DNA from: Listeria kieliensis
Lineage (GTDB): Bacteria; Bacillota; Bacilli; Lactobacillales; Listeriaceae
Assembly (NCBI RefSeq): GCF_003369925.1
Contig: NZ_LARY01000002.1
Span: forward strand, 310,001 to 374,000
Direction: 5' to 3'
Length of the DNA stretch: 64,000 nt
The position numbers and the translations under genes are program-made. Below the pieces are notes generated by a model. It was not told the origin of the DNA, did no database searches, and worked only from the letters and a program-made list of their open reading frames with translations. Shown in pieces: positions 1-8,363 of this stretch (the stretch's first letter is position 1; the number at the start of each line of letters is the position of its first letter).

Positions 1-924
1 CTCGATTTCATCGCGTTTTGGTTCCAAAAATGGTGGCAAACTCAGTTTTTCGCCCAGCGTTTCATAAGGTTCATCGCCCATAAAGCCAGGACCATCCGTT
101 GCAAATTCAAACAAAATTTGACGACTTGCTGGCATATAAAGCGACTCGAAATAGTAGCGATCTACAAAGCCACTATTAGGGGCTTGAAACGAATTGATGC
201 GCTCAATCCATTTGAGCAATTCCTCGTGATCTGCCACACGGAAAGCGACATGGTGAACCCCGCCGTAACCTTGCATTGCAGGCGGTAAATCTGTTCTTTC
301 TTCTACAAATACAGAAGCCCCATTTCCGCCTTCGCCTACTTCATAAAGATGCAAGCCATTTTCTTCTTTCACATAACTAAATCCAAGCACAGCCTTTAAA
401 ACTGCATCCATATTTTCAAGAGATGTCACCGTAAGTTTTACAGGACCCAAACCATAAATCGCATATTCAAGTGGAACAGGTCCCTTTTGCCATGCTACCC
501 CAGGAGCCACACCGTTATCCGTTTGATCCGAAATCAGCTGCATTTTTTGCTCATCAAAATCTTCAAAGGTCAACACTCTTCTTCCAAAAACCGTTTCAAT
601 TTCCCCGTGCGTAACCTCTAACTTATGAAAGCGTTCCTTCCAGTATTCAAGTGCCGCATCACTTGGAACACGAAACGAAGTAAGCGAAATACTATCCGTT
701 CCAGCGCGACCTTTTGGTAAATTAGGAAAATCAAAAAACGTCATATCCGTACCCGCATTTCCCGCATCATCCGCAAAAAATAAATGATACGTCGCAATAT
801 CATCTTGGTTAACCGTCTTTTTCACAAGACGCATCCCCAGTACATTCGTAAAGAAATCATAATTTTTTTCAGCGCTGCTTGTCATCGCAGTCACATGGTG
901 AATCCCTCGTAATTCTTTCAACAT
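1..924 (-). CDS. Ring-cleaving dioxygenase-like VOC protein (3' end outside window)
   Basis: The reading frame starts at ATG 922-924 and runs off the left edge of the window, so the C-terminal end is missing. The product starts MLKELRGIHHVTAM and has two glyoxalase/VOC modules; metal-ligand type histidines are seen in GIHHVTAM and GGVHHVAF. This is the MhqA/MhqO-type group of hydroquinone or catechol-type dioxygenases, which are thiol- and quinone-stress proteins in Firmicutes. The start codon directly follows the stop of the upstream homologue (TAA then ATG), and its GGAGGGG ribosome site lies inside that gene, so the two are translationally coupled. Substrate is inferred only. Confidence 0.85.
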   Translation of the reverse strand, partial: MLKELRGIHHVTAMTSSAEKNYDFFTNVLGMRLVKKTVNQDDIATYHLFFADDAGNAGTDMTFFDFPNLPKGRAGTDSISLTSFRVPSDAALEYWKERFHKLEVTHGEIETVFGRRVLTFEDFDEQKMQLISDQTDNGVAPGVAWQKGPVPLEYAIYGLGPVKLTVTSLENMDAVLKAVLGFSYVKEENGLHLYEVGEGGNGASVFVEERTDLPPAMQGYGGVHHVAFRVADHEELLKWIERINSFQAPNSGFVDRYYFESLYMPASRQILFEFATDGPGFMGDEPYETLGEKLSLPPFLEPKRDEIE

Positions 925-1812
925 TTAAACCCCTCCAAAATAAGATTCAATTTCTGCACGTTTCACTTCTAAAAACGGCGGCAAACGAAGACCAGACCCT
1001 AAATCTTCCAAATTTTCATCAAGCGTGAAACCCGGCTCAAGACTAGCAAATTCAATCCGTCCACCACCAGGATCCCGCAAGTAAAGACTCTTAAAATAGC
1101 CACGATCCGCTAGCTCTTCCACAATGAAGCCACGATCCTTAGCCCAAGCATGCAGCTCATCGACCTCCTGTTTCGACCGAAGTGCGTAAGCAAGGTGATC
1201 AATTGCACCACGACCAAACCGCGTTTTTTCAGCAAGAAAATTCGGTATCACTTGGGTAAAATTACCCGCCACATCATTCGACAGGCGCCCTGCTTCCCCT
1301 TGAAAACCGATCTCCTTAAGCCAGCTTTCCGTCTCCAAGGGAACATTCGTACAAATCTCCACTTGGACAATCCGAATAATTTGCTTTTCCCGGCTAATCT
1401 CGCTATGCCGAGTCGCTAAACTCTGCTCAATCACTTCTGGAATTTCCATAAGACGCAATTTCATCCCATCAGGATCTTCGAATAAAATCCCAGTTTCATC
1501 ACGCTTAAACAAACAGCCATAACGATCAAGTCGCCTTTCCCAAAAAGCCAGACTACCATCCGGAACGCCTAACGAAACCCTGCCAAAATAATGAGAGCCC
1601 TCGTAGGTATGCCCGATTCGCGGAATTTCAAAAAACGTCAAAACCGTTCCAGGCGTTCCCGCATAATCCCCATAAAACAAGTGCCGCATCTTTAAATTCG
1701 TTTGATTGACCGTATTTTTCACTAACCGGTAGCCCAAAATATCTTGATAAAAATGATGTGTCGTCTCAAAATCCTTAATAAATGCCGAAATATGGTGGAT
1801 TCCTTGTATCAT
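925..1812 (-). CDS. Ring-cleaving dioxygenase-like VOC family protein
   Basis: The 295-residue protein has a VOC fold in duplicate: N-terminal GIHHISAF, C-terminal IDHLAYAL, and a late RIEFASLEPGF that resembles the metal-binding glutamate segment of extradiol-type enzymes. It is a paralogue of the gene that follows it without spacing and is first in this two-gene operon. The ATG at 1810-1812 has a strong AGGAGGAGGGG site. A palindromic site overlaps its predicted promoter (1845-1860). Paired VOC dioxygenases of this type are usually induced by quinones or electrophiles through MarR-family repressors; that link is inference here. Confidence 0.85.
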   Translation of the reverse strand: MIQGIHHISAFIKDFETTHHFYQDILGYRLVKNTVNQTNLKMRHLFYGDYAGTPGTVLTFFEIPRIGHTYEGSHYFGRVSLGVPDGSLAFWERRLDRYGCLFKRDETGILFEDPDGMKLRLMEIPEVIEQSLATRHSEISREKQIIRIVQVEICTNVPLETESWLKEIGFQGEAGRLSNDVAGNFTQVIPNFLAEKTRFGRGAIDHLAYALRSKQEVDELHAWAKDRGFIVEELADRGYFKSLYLRDPGGGRIEFASLEPGFTLDENLEDLGSGLRLPPFLEVKRAEIESYFGGV

Positions 1813-1844
1813 AATGTTCCCCTCCTCCTATTCGTGATACCAAT

Positions 1845-1882
1845 AGTTTATAACTAAACTTTTAAAAAGTAAAGCACTTTGC
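1845..1882 (-). promoter_or_regulatory. Promoter and palindromic operator of the VOC operon
   Basis: On the minus strand there is TTTACT, 17 bases, then TAAACT. An inverted repeat AGTTTA-N4-TAAACT at 1845-1860 covers the -10 region. The placement suits a repressor such as a MarR-family quinone sensor. No regulator gene lies beside it in the window. Confidence 0.45.
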
Positions 1883-1917
1883 TTACAAAAAATAAGTTCC
1901 TATCCAAAACGCCTTTT

Positions 1918-1965
1918 TAGCAAAAGAAGCAACCTGTTCCCTTTCAGCGAACAAGTTGCTTCTTT
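1918..1965. terminator. Terminator after the HesB-like gene
   Basis: A stem of about 15 base pairs (AGAAGCAACCTGTTC against GAACAAGTTGCTTCT) is flanked by T-rich tracts on both strands. It closes the minus-strand gene that ends at 1966. Confidence 0.75.
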
Positions 1966-2343
1966 TTAATTTTTGGCGATTGACGTTTTATCCTTCACAG
2001 GAACATTTCCCGAAATTGTACCGCTATAAGTGCCGCTAAGGACAAGCATCCCCATGCCGCTCACCCTCAGATGATTATCCTGATCCAAATAATCAAGCGA
2101 ATACGGTTTCGCATAAAAGGTCCCGATATCCGAATCAATTTCCGCCGTATACTCATGCAAATCCTCATTCGAATCCGCGAATACAAGATCGAATGCTAAA
2201 TCCAAGCTACAACTCCCAGCAAGATCAGAAAACTTCCCTGCTCCGTCATTCAAATTCAAAATCAATTTTGCTCCATCCGGTTTTTGATTCAAAATCTTCT
2301 CAGCTGCTTCCTCCGATAATTCAATCCGCAAATTTCTCACCAC
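1966..2343 (-). CDS. HesB/YneR-like iron-sulfur biosynthesis family protein
   Basis: This 125-residue protein begins RIELSEEAAEKIL, the typical opening of the FeS-biosynthesis (HesB/IscA-like) fold, and resembles the YneR/YqkB branch that lacks the three conserved cysteines of true IscA. Only one cysteine is seen, in AGSCSLDL. The start is uncertain: GTG codons at 2343 and 2340 lie inside the ribosome-site-like AGGTGGTGAG, and a TTG at 2331 is better spaced. It lies downstream of gap but is separated from it by a terminator. Confidence 0.6.
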   Translation of the reverse strand: MVRNLRIELSEEAAEKILNQKPDGAKLILNLNDGAGKFSDLAGSCSLDLAFDLVFADSNEDLHEYTAEIDSDIGTFYAKPYSLDYLDQDNHLRVSGMGMLVLSGTYSGTISGNVPVKDKTSIAKN

Positions 2344-2344
2344 C

Positions 2345-2376
2345 TAGCAAAAAAGGCGACCCAAAAAGCCGCCTTC
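2345..2376 (-). terminator. Terminator of gap
   Basis: AAGGCG (2353-2358) pairs with CGCCTT (2370-2375). On the minus strand the hairpin is followed by a run of T just past the GAPDH stop. Confidence 0.7.
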
Positions 2377-2388
2377 AAAATTTAAGCC

Positions 2389-3399
2389 TTATAAGTTTGC
2401 AAATTTTTCAAGCAAACGAATCATTTGGCAAGTGAAACCATATTCATTATCATACCAAGCTACCGTTTTAACAAGTTGCGTATCCCCAGCAGTTGTCACT
2501 TCCGTTTGCGTTGGGTCATAAATCGAACCAAATGTGGTTCCAATCACATCACCCGAAACAATTTGCCGATCATCATAGCCAAACGAAGGATTATTTTCCG
2601 TATGTTTCTTCATAGCCGCATTCACTTCATCAGCCGTTACTTTTTTGTCGAGTATCGCCACAAGCTCAGTAAGCGAGCCATCTACAACTGGGACCCGTTG
2701 CGCATGACCTTGAAGACGACCATTCAGTTCTGGAATAACGAGACCAATCGCTTTTGCAGCTCCCGTAGAATGTGGAATCGTATTATCAGCAGCTGAACGA
2801 GCCGCACGCAAGTTCCCCCCACGAACAGGACCATCAAGTAACATTTGAGTAGACGTATACGCATGAACCGTTGTCATCGTTCCCACTTGAATTCCAAACT
2901 CATTATTTAAGAAGTAAGCCATAGGAGCCAAGCAGTTCGTCGTGCAAGAACCCGCAGAAATAATTTTATCATCTTTAGTTAGCGTATCATCATTCACATT
3001 ATACACAATCGTCTTCATTTGACCTGCTGGAGCTGAAATCACGACGCGTTTCACGCCTGCATCCAAGTGAGCTTGCGCTTTTTCTTCAGATGTATAAAAG
3101 CCTGTACATTCAAGGACAATGTCGACACCTTGTTCTTTCACCCAAGGAATCTTGCTTGCATCAGGTTCTGCATAAACACGCGTTTCTGTCCCGTCTACAA
3201 CAATTGAATTTTCCGTTGCTTTTACCGTACCCGGATAGGTGCCATGCGTTGAATCAAATTGCAAGAGTTGTGCAAGCATTTCTGGATTCGTTAAGTCATT
3301 AATTGCCACAACCTCAATATCATCTGAAACTTCCTTGATCCTGCGGAAAGCTAAACGACCAATCCGACCAAATCCGTTAATCCCAACTTTTACTGTCAT
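2389..3399 (-). CDS. gap: Glyceraldehyde-3-phosphate dehydrogenase
   Basis: The 336-residue enzyme oxidises glyceraldehyde 3-phosphate in glycolysis. It shows the N-terminal Rossmann motif [11 protein letters not shown], the NAD-preferring aspartate in VVAINDL, the catalytic cysteine in SAGSCTTNC (about residue 152) and the C-terminal WYDNEYG. The gene stands alone, with no gapR, pgk or tpi neighbours. The segment [18 protein letters not shown] looks like the lactic-acid-bacterial GAPDH type rather than the usual Listeria/Bacillus central glycolytic operon protein, so it may be a second GAPDH. The start has AGGAGGAG upstream. Confidence 0.95.
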   Translation of the reverse strand: MTVKVGINGFGRIGRLAFRRIKEVSDDIEVVAINDLTNPEMLAQLLQFDSTHGTYPGTVKATENSIVVDGTETRVYAEPDASKIPWVKEQGVDIVLECTGFYTSEEKAQAHLDAGVKRVVISAPAGQMKTIVYNVNDDTLTKDDKIISAGSCTTNCLAPMAYFLNNEFGIQVGTMTTVHAYTSTQMLLDGPVRGGNLRAARSAADNTIPHSTGAAKAIGLVIPELNGRLQGHAQRVPVVDGSLTELVAILDKKVTADEVNAAMKKHTENNPSFGYDDRQIVSGDVIGTTFGSIYDPTQTEVTTAGDTQLVKTVAWYDNEYGFTCQMIRLLEKFANL

Positions 3400-3529
3400 A
3401 AAACTTCTCCTCCTATCAAAATCTATTCGTCAACATCCTAGCTGAATGATCAAAGTGATGTAAAAAAAACTACATTTTTATTTATACCCCATTTTTCCAT
3501 TCTAAATACATTTTTTTCAACTTTTCACA

Positions 3530-3545
3530 GTCGCAAGCGCTATCA
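3530..3545 (-). promoter_or_regulatory. Possible cre (CcpA) site upstream of gap
   Basis: The minus-strand TGATAGCGCTTGCG matches the CcpA consensus at about 12 of 14 positions. It lies roughly 140 bp upstream of the gap start and overlaps the end of the neighbouring GNAT gene. An upstream position would suit activation. Weak evidence. Confidence 0.3.
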
Positions 3546-3983
3546 TTTCAAATTTTTCCGTTTCATCCAAATCGAACCCTCAAAAGGAGAGGTAAGTACT
3601 GCAAAACCAAATTGACGAAAGAAATCAAGCACCGCTTTATTTTCTGGTAAGACTCGCAAAAAAATCTCATCATAAGGATATTTTTTGGCTTCAAGGAGTA
3701 AACCTTCCAAAAGCCTTTTCCCAAAGCCTGCCAGACGAAACTCTGGCGCAACTAGCAAATGTGCAAATTCAAGCGTTCCTTCCGTCTCATCTACCCAAAT
3801 TTCACCATAAGCCGCTACCTTTTCCCGCTCATATAAAATAAAAAGATCTTTCTCTTCCGCCTCAACCCAAGTCAAAATCTCACTTCGCTCAATCCTTCGC
3901 GTTCCCGTCGCCAAATAATTATCCGTTTCATTTTGAAAAAGTGGCAAAATCGCCGTCACATCAGCCTGCGTTACCCGTTTCAT
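3543..3983 (-). CDS. GNAT family N-acetyltransferase
   Basis: The 146-residue protein has the GNAT core: a strand LEFAHLLVAPEFR followed by the acetyl-CoA loop LAGFGKRLLEGLL and a late FLRVLPENKAVLDFFRQFGF segment. The substrate cannot be told. The ATG has GGAGGG six bases upstream. It is a single gene between gap and the FMN adenylyltransferase-like gene. Confidence 0.85.
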   Translation of the reverse strand: MKRVTQADVTAILPLFQNETDNYLATGTRRIERSEILTWVEAEEKDLFILYEREKVAAYGEIWVDETEGTLEFAHLLVAPEFRLAGFGKRLLEGLLLEAKKYPYDEIFLRVLPENKAVLDFFRQFGFAVLTSPFEGSIWMKRKNLK

Positions 3984-4039
3984 CCCGTTCCCTCCAAAAA
4001 AACATTCTCCTAAGCCATACCCGAAAAAGCCCTTTTGCT

Positions 4040-4076
4040 AACAAGAAAAAGCTGCCCGCATCCGCGACCAGCTTTA
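4040..4076 (-). terminator. Terminator of the FMN adenylyltransferase-like gene
   Basis: AAAGCTG and CAGCTTT arms around a GC-rich centre, with a short T run on the minus strand. The 3' arm overlaps the stop codon. Confidence 0.65.
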
Positions 4077-4814
4077 GATTTCCCTTATAAACCGAATGGA
4101 GCTTCTTCCATCAGGTAATCCGCTTTTAATTTTGTGCGCCTCCGTTACGAACACGATCCCAGATTCGGTTTCATAGCGCCCTGGCTTTGGAAGAGAGTAA
4201 TCCTCAATCCCGTACATCACACCATCCAGAACCTCTCCCGTCACATACCACGGGTGTCCAAGTAACGCCTCAGCTCTCGCAATATCACCAGCACGAATCA
4301 AAGCGCGAATCTCCGTCGAACTAATTTTATCCGCAATTCCCTCTTCCGTCTCAACGGGAATCGCCGTCACTTGAATCCCAAGAGGCCTGACAAGCTCTCT
4401 TAATAGTTCCACATCCGAAGCAGCACCTTTGCCAAAGTTAAATTCCTCTCCCACAATAATATGCGATAACTGAAGCTGACTCAAATGTTCAAACACGAAT
4501 TGCTCCGGCGTCGTTTCCGCATATTCTTTCGTAAAATTCGTTTCAAATAACACATCCACACCATAATGAGCTAACCAGCGCTCTTTTTCTGCTCCCGGTG
4601 TGAGTGCCTCGCGAAACGCAGGAAGCCCCTTTAGCGCCCAAAGTGGATGTGGACTAAAGCTAATCACCGAATAAAGTTCATTCGGTTTTTTTATTTCAAG
4701 CGCCGTTTGCAAAATCCGCTGATGTCCGCGATGAACCCCGTCAAACTTTCCAATCGATAAAACCGCTGGCCGTGAATCTGGAACCGGCGCCAAATCAACA
4801 TGATAAATTTCCAT
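4074..4814 (-). CDS. Monofunctional FMN adenylyltransferase (FAD synthetase) homologue
   Basis: The protein has the nucleotidyltransferase signature SIGKFDGVHRGHQ, then VGEEFNFGKGAASD and SSTEIR, which are hallmarks of the FAD synthetase domain. At about 246 residues it is much shorter than bifunctional RibF/RibC (about 310) and lacks the riboflavin-kinase PTAN motif. It resembles the second, kinase-less FAD synthetase known in L. monocytogenes. The ATG at 4812-4814 is preferred over the in-frame GTG at 4823 because that GTG lies in the ribosome site AGGAGTG. Confidence 0.8.
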   Translation of the reverse strand: MEIYHVDLAPVPDSRPAVLSIGKFDGVHRGHQRILQTALEIKKPNELYSVISFSPHPLWALKGLPAFREALTPGAEKERWLAHYGVDVLFETNFTKEYAETTPEQFVFEHLSQLQLSHIIVGEEFNFGKGAASDVELLRELVRPLGIQVTAIPVETEEGIADKISSTEIRALIRAGDIARAEALLGHPWYVTGEVLDGVMYGIEDYSLPKPGRYETESGIVFVTEAHKIKSGLPDGRSSIRFIREI

Positions 4815-4950
4815 ACGCTTCACTCCTAAACTCTACTTTATAGTAGCCTCTCAAAATCTACAACTCATCTGTTTGGATAAATCACTGAAATCAACAATTA
4901 TAACCTCCTGATGTTTTCAAACAGGCAACTTACCAGTAAGCAATTCTACC

Positions 4951-4988
4951 AAAAAAACACCTGCCTCACTTAAAGAGCAGGTGTTTTC
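4951..4988 (-). terminator. Terminator overlapping the end of the metal ATPase gene
   Basis: AACACCTGC pairs with GCAGGTGTT and the minus strand continues into seven T. The 3' coding end forms one arm. Confidence 0.8.
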
Positions 4989-6922
4989 AAATGATAAATC
5001 TCTGGTTTTTGCATTTTTTCTGGCTTGTCTTTTTCTTTTGCCAACTTTCGATTTGGTAAAAGTAATCGTAAGCCATTTAAAATCACAAGAATCGTGCTTC
5101 CTTCATGCCCGATCACACCGAACGGCAAGTTAATGGATTGAAATAAATTGGCTAACACTAAGCTGATAATCACCAGAATCGAAAAAGCGATATTTTGCTT
5201 CACAACTCGCCCAAGTCGAACCGATAGCACACTCGCATAGCTCAATTTCTCCAAATCATTTTTCATGAGCACCACATCAGCCGCTTCCATCGCAATATCC
5301 GTTCCTTCCCCCATCGCGACGCCAACCGTTGCGTGTGCAAGCGCCGGCGCATCATTAATACCATCTCCAACCATTGCAACCGACCCATAAACCGCCTTCA
5401 AATCACGTAGCACGTCGACCTTTTGCTCCGGAAGACAACCCGCAATCACATAATCAATACCAATTTCTTCGCCAATTGCAAGCCCCGTCGCTTCATTATC
5501 TCCCGTCACCATAATCGTTTTAATACCACGTTTCTTTAGGCTAGAAACCGCATGTACGGCTTCTTCTCGTTTGACGTCCTTCAGCGCGATCATTGCGACC
5601 ACTTGCTCGCCGCATGAAGCATACACGAGCGTCTTCCCTTCACGAGGAAGCGTATCGCTAAGCGAACCTGCAAACTTCATAGCCTGCTCACTCCCCACAA
5701 AGCGAGCCTTCCCTACACGCCATCTTTCCCCGTCAATCACGGCTTCCACACCAAAACCAGGCACATCCTTCATCACTAAATCCGTGAAGCTTTCCGCCCG
5801 TTTCTCGGAAAAATCGCGTACAATTGCCTCAGCAAGCGGATGAGCCGAATTTTGTTCAAGCGCGTAAATCCGGTCAATGACTTGCGTCCGGTCGAACTCT
5901 GGTGCCACGAAGAAATCCGTTACTACCGGCTTTCCTTGCGTGAGCGTTCCCGTTTTATCAAACGCGACCGCTCTTACATTCCGCAAGTTTTCCAAATGGA
6001 CGCCACCTTTAAATAAAACCCCATTTCGTGCTCCATTTGAAATCGCCGCAAGCGTTGCCGGCGTGACAGAAGCCACAAGCGCACAAGGCGAAGCGACTGT
6101 TAAAAGCACCATTGCCCGGTAAAAAGTCTCATTCCAGCTCCAATCAAGCAAAAAGTGTGGTAAAAAGAGCATCACGAAAACAAGTACCAAGACTGCCTTT
6201 ACATACTTATCTTCAAACTGCTCAATAAACTGCGCTGTATGCGAAGGCTCGCTTTGGGCTTCCTTCACCATTCGAATGATCTGACTAAAAAGCGTTTGAT
6301 CCGCTGTTTTCCGAACTTCCATCCGAATAACGCCCGAAAGATTCACCGTCCCACCAAAGACTTCATCGTGAGCGCCTTTTTGGGCTGGAATTGATTCCCC
6401 ATTGATCGCCGATTGATCCACCGAAGTTTCCCCTGAAACAATCACTCCATCGATTGGAATTCGCTCACCAGGGCGTACCAAAATCAAATCTTGCAATTTA
6501 AGCGACGTTACATCGACCTCTTCCGTCTCCCCCGTTTCCAGCAGTAAAAAAGCAGTTTCCGGTTGAAACGACATCAGTTTCGTGATTTCTCGCTTGCTTT
6601 TGTTCGTCGTGTACGTTTCAAGCGCGCCACTCAGTGAGAAAATAAAGATTAGTACCGCACCCTCGAGCCAGTAACCAATAATCGAAGCTCCTGTTGCCGC
6701 AAGCACCATTAAAAGCTCCACGTTCAATTTCCGTGTCTTGATCGTGTCGAGAATCCCTTCTTTCGCCTGATCGAAACCGCCAATCACAAATGCCGCAATA
6801 AAAATCCCCGCCGTCGCACCCGCAGGCACCACACCTTCCGTTTGCCAGCCAAGCAAAATAAGTAAACCACTAATCCCCGCTGCAAGAAACTGCCAGTTCT
6901 CTTTCCACCATTTTAATCGCAT
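4970..6922 (-). CDS. frvA: P1B4-type metal-exporting ATPase, FrvA-like
   Basis: This 650-residue P-type ATPase has the phosphorylation motif AFDKTGTLTQG, the actuator motif GES near INGESIPAQ, and the hinge GDGINDAPALAHA. The membrane metal site is SPC in TVASPCALVA, and the penultimate helix has HEGSTILVILNGLRLL, the combination typical of P1B4 pumps. No N-terminal heavy-metal-binding domain is present. FrvA of L. monocytogenes is a P1B4 Fe(II) exporter under Fur and PerR control. The Fur-type sites upstream here support that assignment, though cobalt or zinc export cannot be excluded. Confidence 0.85.
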   Translation of the reverse strand: MRLKWWKENWQFLAAGISGLLILLGWQTEGVVPAGATAGIFIAAFVIGGFDQAKEGILDTIKTRKLNVELLMVLAATGASIIGYWLEGAVLIFIFSLSGALETYTTNKSKREITKLMSFQPETAFLLLETGETEEVDVTSLKLQDLILVRPGERIPIDGVIVSGETSVDQSAINGESIPAQKGAHDEVFGGTVNLSGVIRMEVRKTADQTLFSQIIRMVKEAQSEPSHTAQFIEQFEDKYVKAVLVLVFVMLFLPHFLLDWSWNETFYRAMVLLTVASPCALVASVTPATLAAISNGARNGVLFKGGVHLENLRNVRAVAFDKTGTLTQGKPVVTDFFVAPEFDRTQVIDRIYALEQNSAHPLAEAIVRDFSEKRAESFTDLVMKDVPGFGVEAVIDGERWRVGKARFVGSEQAMKFAGSLSDTLPREGKTLVYASCGEQVVAMIALKDVKREEAVHAVSSLKKRGIKTIMVTGDNEATGLAIGEEIGIDYVIAGCLPEQKVDVLRDLKAVYGSVAMVGDGINDAPALAHATVGVAMGEGTDIAMEAADVVLMKNDLEKLSYASVLSVRLGRVVKQNIAFSILVIISLVLANLFQSINLPFGVIGHEGSTILVILNGLRLLLPNRKLAKEKDKPEKMQKPEIYHLKTPAL

Positions 6923-6948
6923 CTTGAACCACTCCTTTCTTTTCTAAC

Positions 6949-6963
6949 TGATAATTGTTATCA
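6949..6963 (-). promoter_or_regulatory. Fur/PerR-type box in the frvA leader
   Basis: TGATAATTGTTATCA is a 7-1-7 palindrome differing by one base from the Fur consensus TGATAATNATTATCA. It lies 27 bp upstream of the frvA start. Confidence 0.7.
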
Positions 6964-6965
6964 AA

Positions 6966-7012
6966 GCCCTTAAAAACACGAAAATCTGCTTTTGCTCCCG
7001 CAAAAACAGATT
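6966..7012 (-). terminator. Terminator-like hairpin in the frvA leader
   Basis: AATCTG-C-TTTTGC pairs with GCAAAA-A-CAGATT (6983-7012) around a four-base loop. On the minus strand it is followed by TTTTCGTGTTTTT. It lies between the predicted promoter and the gene, so it could attenuate transcription. No known riboswitch class is recognised. Confidence 0.4.
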
Positions 7013-7050
7013 AGATTCATTATAATTTACTGATTTCTTATTCCACTACT

Positions 7051-7125
7051 ATTATAGCATGATTATAGTGGCTAAACAAGTTAATTGATAAAATATTCTT
7101 TTAATTGATAATGAATTTCATTCCC
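7051..7125 (-). promoter_or_regulatory. frvA promoter with upstream Fur-like site
   Basis: On the minus strand TTGTTT (7074-7079) and TATAAT (7051-7056) are 17 bp apart. A second Fur-like site, GATAATGAATTTCATTCCC read on the plus strand at 7107-7125, matches the 19-bp Fur consensus at about 14 positions. The promoter spacer also contains a TATAATCATG...TATAAT repeat reminiscent of PerR boxes. Confidence 0.6.
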
Positions 7126-7137
7126 GACTAAACAAAT

Positions 7138-7168
7138 AAAAAAACCGGAAAAGAAATTCTTTTCCGGT
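7138..7168 (-). terminator. Terminator of the aldo/keto reductase gene
   Basis: ACCGGAAAAGAA pairs with TTCTTTTCCGGT, followed on the minus strand by seven T. Confidence 0.85.
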
Positions 7169-7176
7169 CCCCTCTT

Positions 7177-8091
7177 TTAAGGAAGTACATTTCCAGCCGC
7201 ACGATAAATTTCATACCATTCTTCACGCGTGAGAGCAACATCTGCTCCCTTACGAATAGCTTCGATCCGCTCAGGATTCATCGTGCCAAGCACCGCTTGA
7301 ATCTTCGCTGGATGACGTAAAATCCATGCAATCGCAATTGCTGAATTTGTCACTCCATGACGTTCCGCCACTTCATCTATTTTCACGTTGAGTTCAGGGA
7401 ACTTCGGATTGTCTAAAAATACTCCTTCAAAATAACCATATTGAAACGGTGACCAAGCTTGAATCGTCATATCATGAATCCGACTATATTCCAAAATACC
7501 ATTATCACGATCGATCCCCGCATCCACTTTCATATTCACATTGAAGCCAGCATCAATCATGCCTGTGTGCATCACGCTAAACTGTAACTGATTGACAAGC
7601 AATTTTTGTTTAACACTTTTCTTAAGCAATTCAATTTGAAGCGGGCTTTCATTACTCACACCAAAATGCCGAACCTTCCCAGCGCGTTCAAGTTCATCAA
7701 AAGCTTCCGCCACTTCGTCAGGTTCAACAAGCGTATCCGGACGGTGAAGCAAAAGTGAATCCAAATACTCCGTCTTTAATCGTTTCAAAATCCCATCAAC
7801 AGCAGCAATAATATGTTCCTTCGAAAAGTCAAAATACCCTTGCCGAATCCCGCATTTTGATTGCAAAATCATTTTTTCACGAATCCGAGCATTCATACCC
7901 ACAGCATCCGCAAAAACTTCCTCTGATTTCCCGCCACCATAAATATCTGCATGATCAAAAAAATTAAGTCCATTTTCAAGCGCTGTTTGCACAACCCGTT
8001 CCGCTTGCTCTTTCGAGAGATCTGCCATACGCATACATCCAATCGCAATACTAGGAGCAGCGAGTTCGCCACCAAGTTTCAATGTTTCCAC
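7177..8091 (-). CDS. Aldo/keto reductase
   Basis: The 304-residue protein has the AKR tetrad pattern: aspartate and tyrosine in FFDHADIYGGG, lysine in LQSKCGI, histidine in LLLHRPD. The NADPH-binding end is QAVLGTMNPERIEAI. It resembles the YdhF-type branch of general aldehyde/ketone reductases. The GTG start at 8091 follows GAGGTG by five bases. It is a single gene with its own terminator. Confidence 0.9.
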   Translation of the reverse strand: METLKLGGELAAPSIAIGCMRMADLSKEQAERVVQTALENGLNFFDHADIYGGGKSEEVFADAVGMNARIREKMILQSKCGIRQGYFDFSKEHIIAAVDGILKRLKTEYLDSLLLHRPDTLVEPDEVAEAFDELERAGKVRHFGVSNESPLQIELLKKSVKQKLLVNQLQFSVMHTGMIDAGFNVNMKVDAGIDRDNGILEYSRIHDMTIQAWSPFQYGYFEGVFLDNPKFPELNVKIDEVAERHGVTNSAIAIAWILRHPAKIQAVLGTMNPERIEAIRKGADVALTREEWYEIYRAAGNVLP

Positions 8092-8236
8092 ATGCTCACC
8101 TCTTCATTCAAGATACCTTCATTTTACCACTTTTAGAAGTCCCAACCAATCCAGACCCATTCCCATGAAAAACTTTCAAAAAAAGCTAGCATTTTTCCTC
8201 ATTTTATTATAAAATAGTCTCTGTTGACTAAATTAT

Positions 8237-8327
8237 GGAGAAATACCCAAGTCCGGCTGAAGGGGACAGACTCGAAATCTGTTAGGCGTCCCTGTGGCGC
8301 GCCGGGGTTCGAATCCCCGTTTCTCCG
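8237..8327 (+). tRNA. tRNA-Ser (anticodon CGA)
   Basis: Acceptor GGAGAAA (8237-8243) pairs with TTTCTCC (8320-8326), and the discriminator base is G. The anticodon stem ACAGA/TCTGT encloses loop CTCGAAA, with anticodon CGA at 8273-8275. A long variable arm and the TTCGAATCC T-loop follow. CCA is not encoded. It reads UCG serine codons. It is followed at once by a bidirectional terminator. Confidence 0.97.
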
Positions 8328-8329
8328 TC

Positions 8330-8363
8330 AAAAAAGGTTTCCGCAAACTGCGGAAACCTTTTT
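8330..8363. terminator. Bidirectional terminator between tRNA-Ser and the methyltransferase gene
   Basis: AAAAAGGTTTCCGC pairs with GCGGAAACCTTTTT. It serves the plus-strand tRNA and the minus-strand methyltransferase gene that ends at 8364. Confidence 0.9.

Noticed and set aside
6966-7012. Metal riboswitch (yybP-ykoY type) in the frvA leader
   Set aside because: Only a single hairpin is seen; the conserved loop sequences and two-helix docking pattern are absent.
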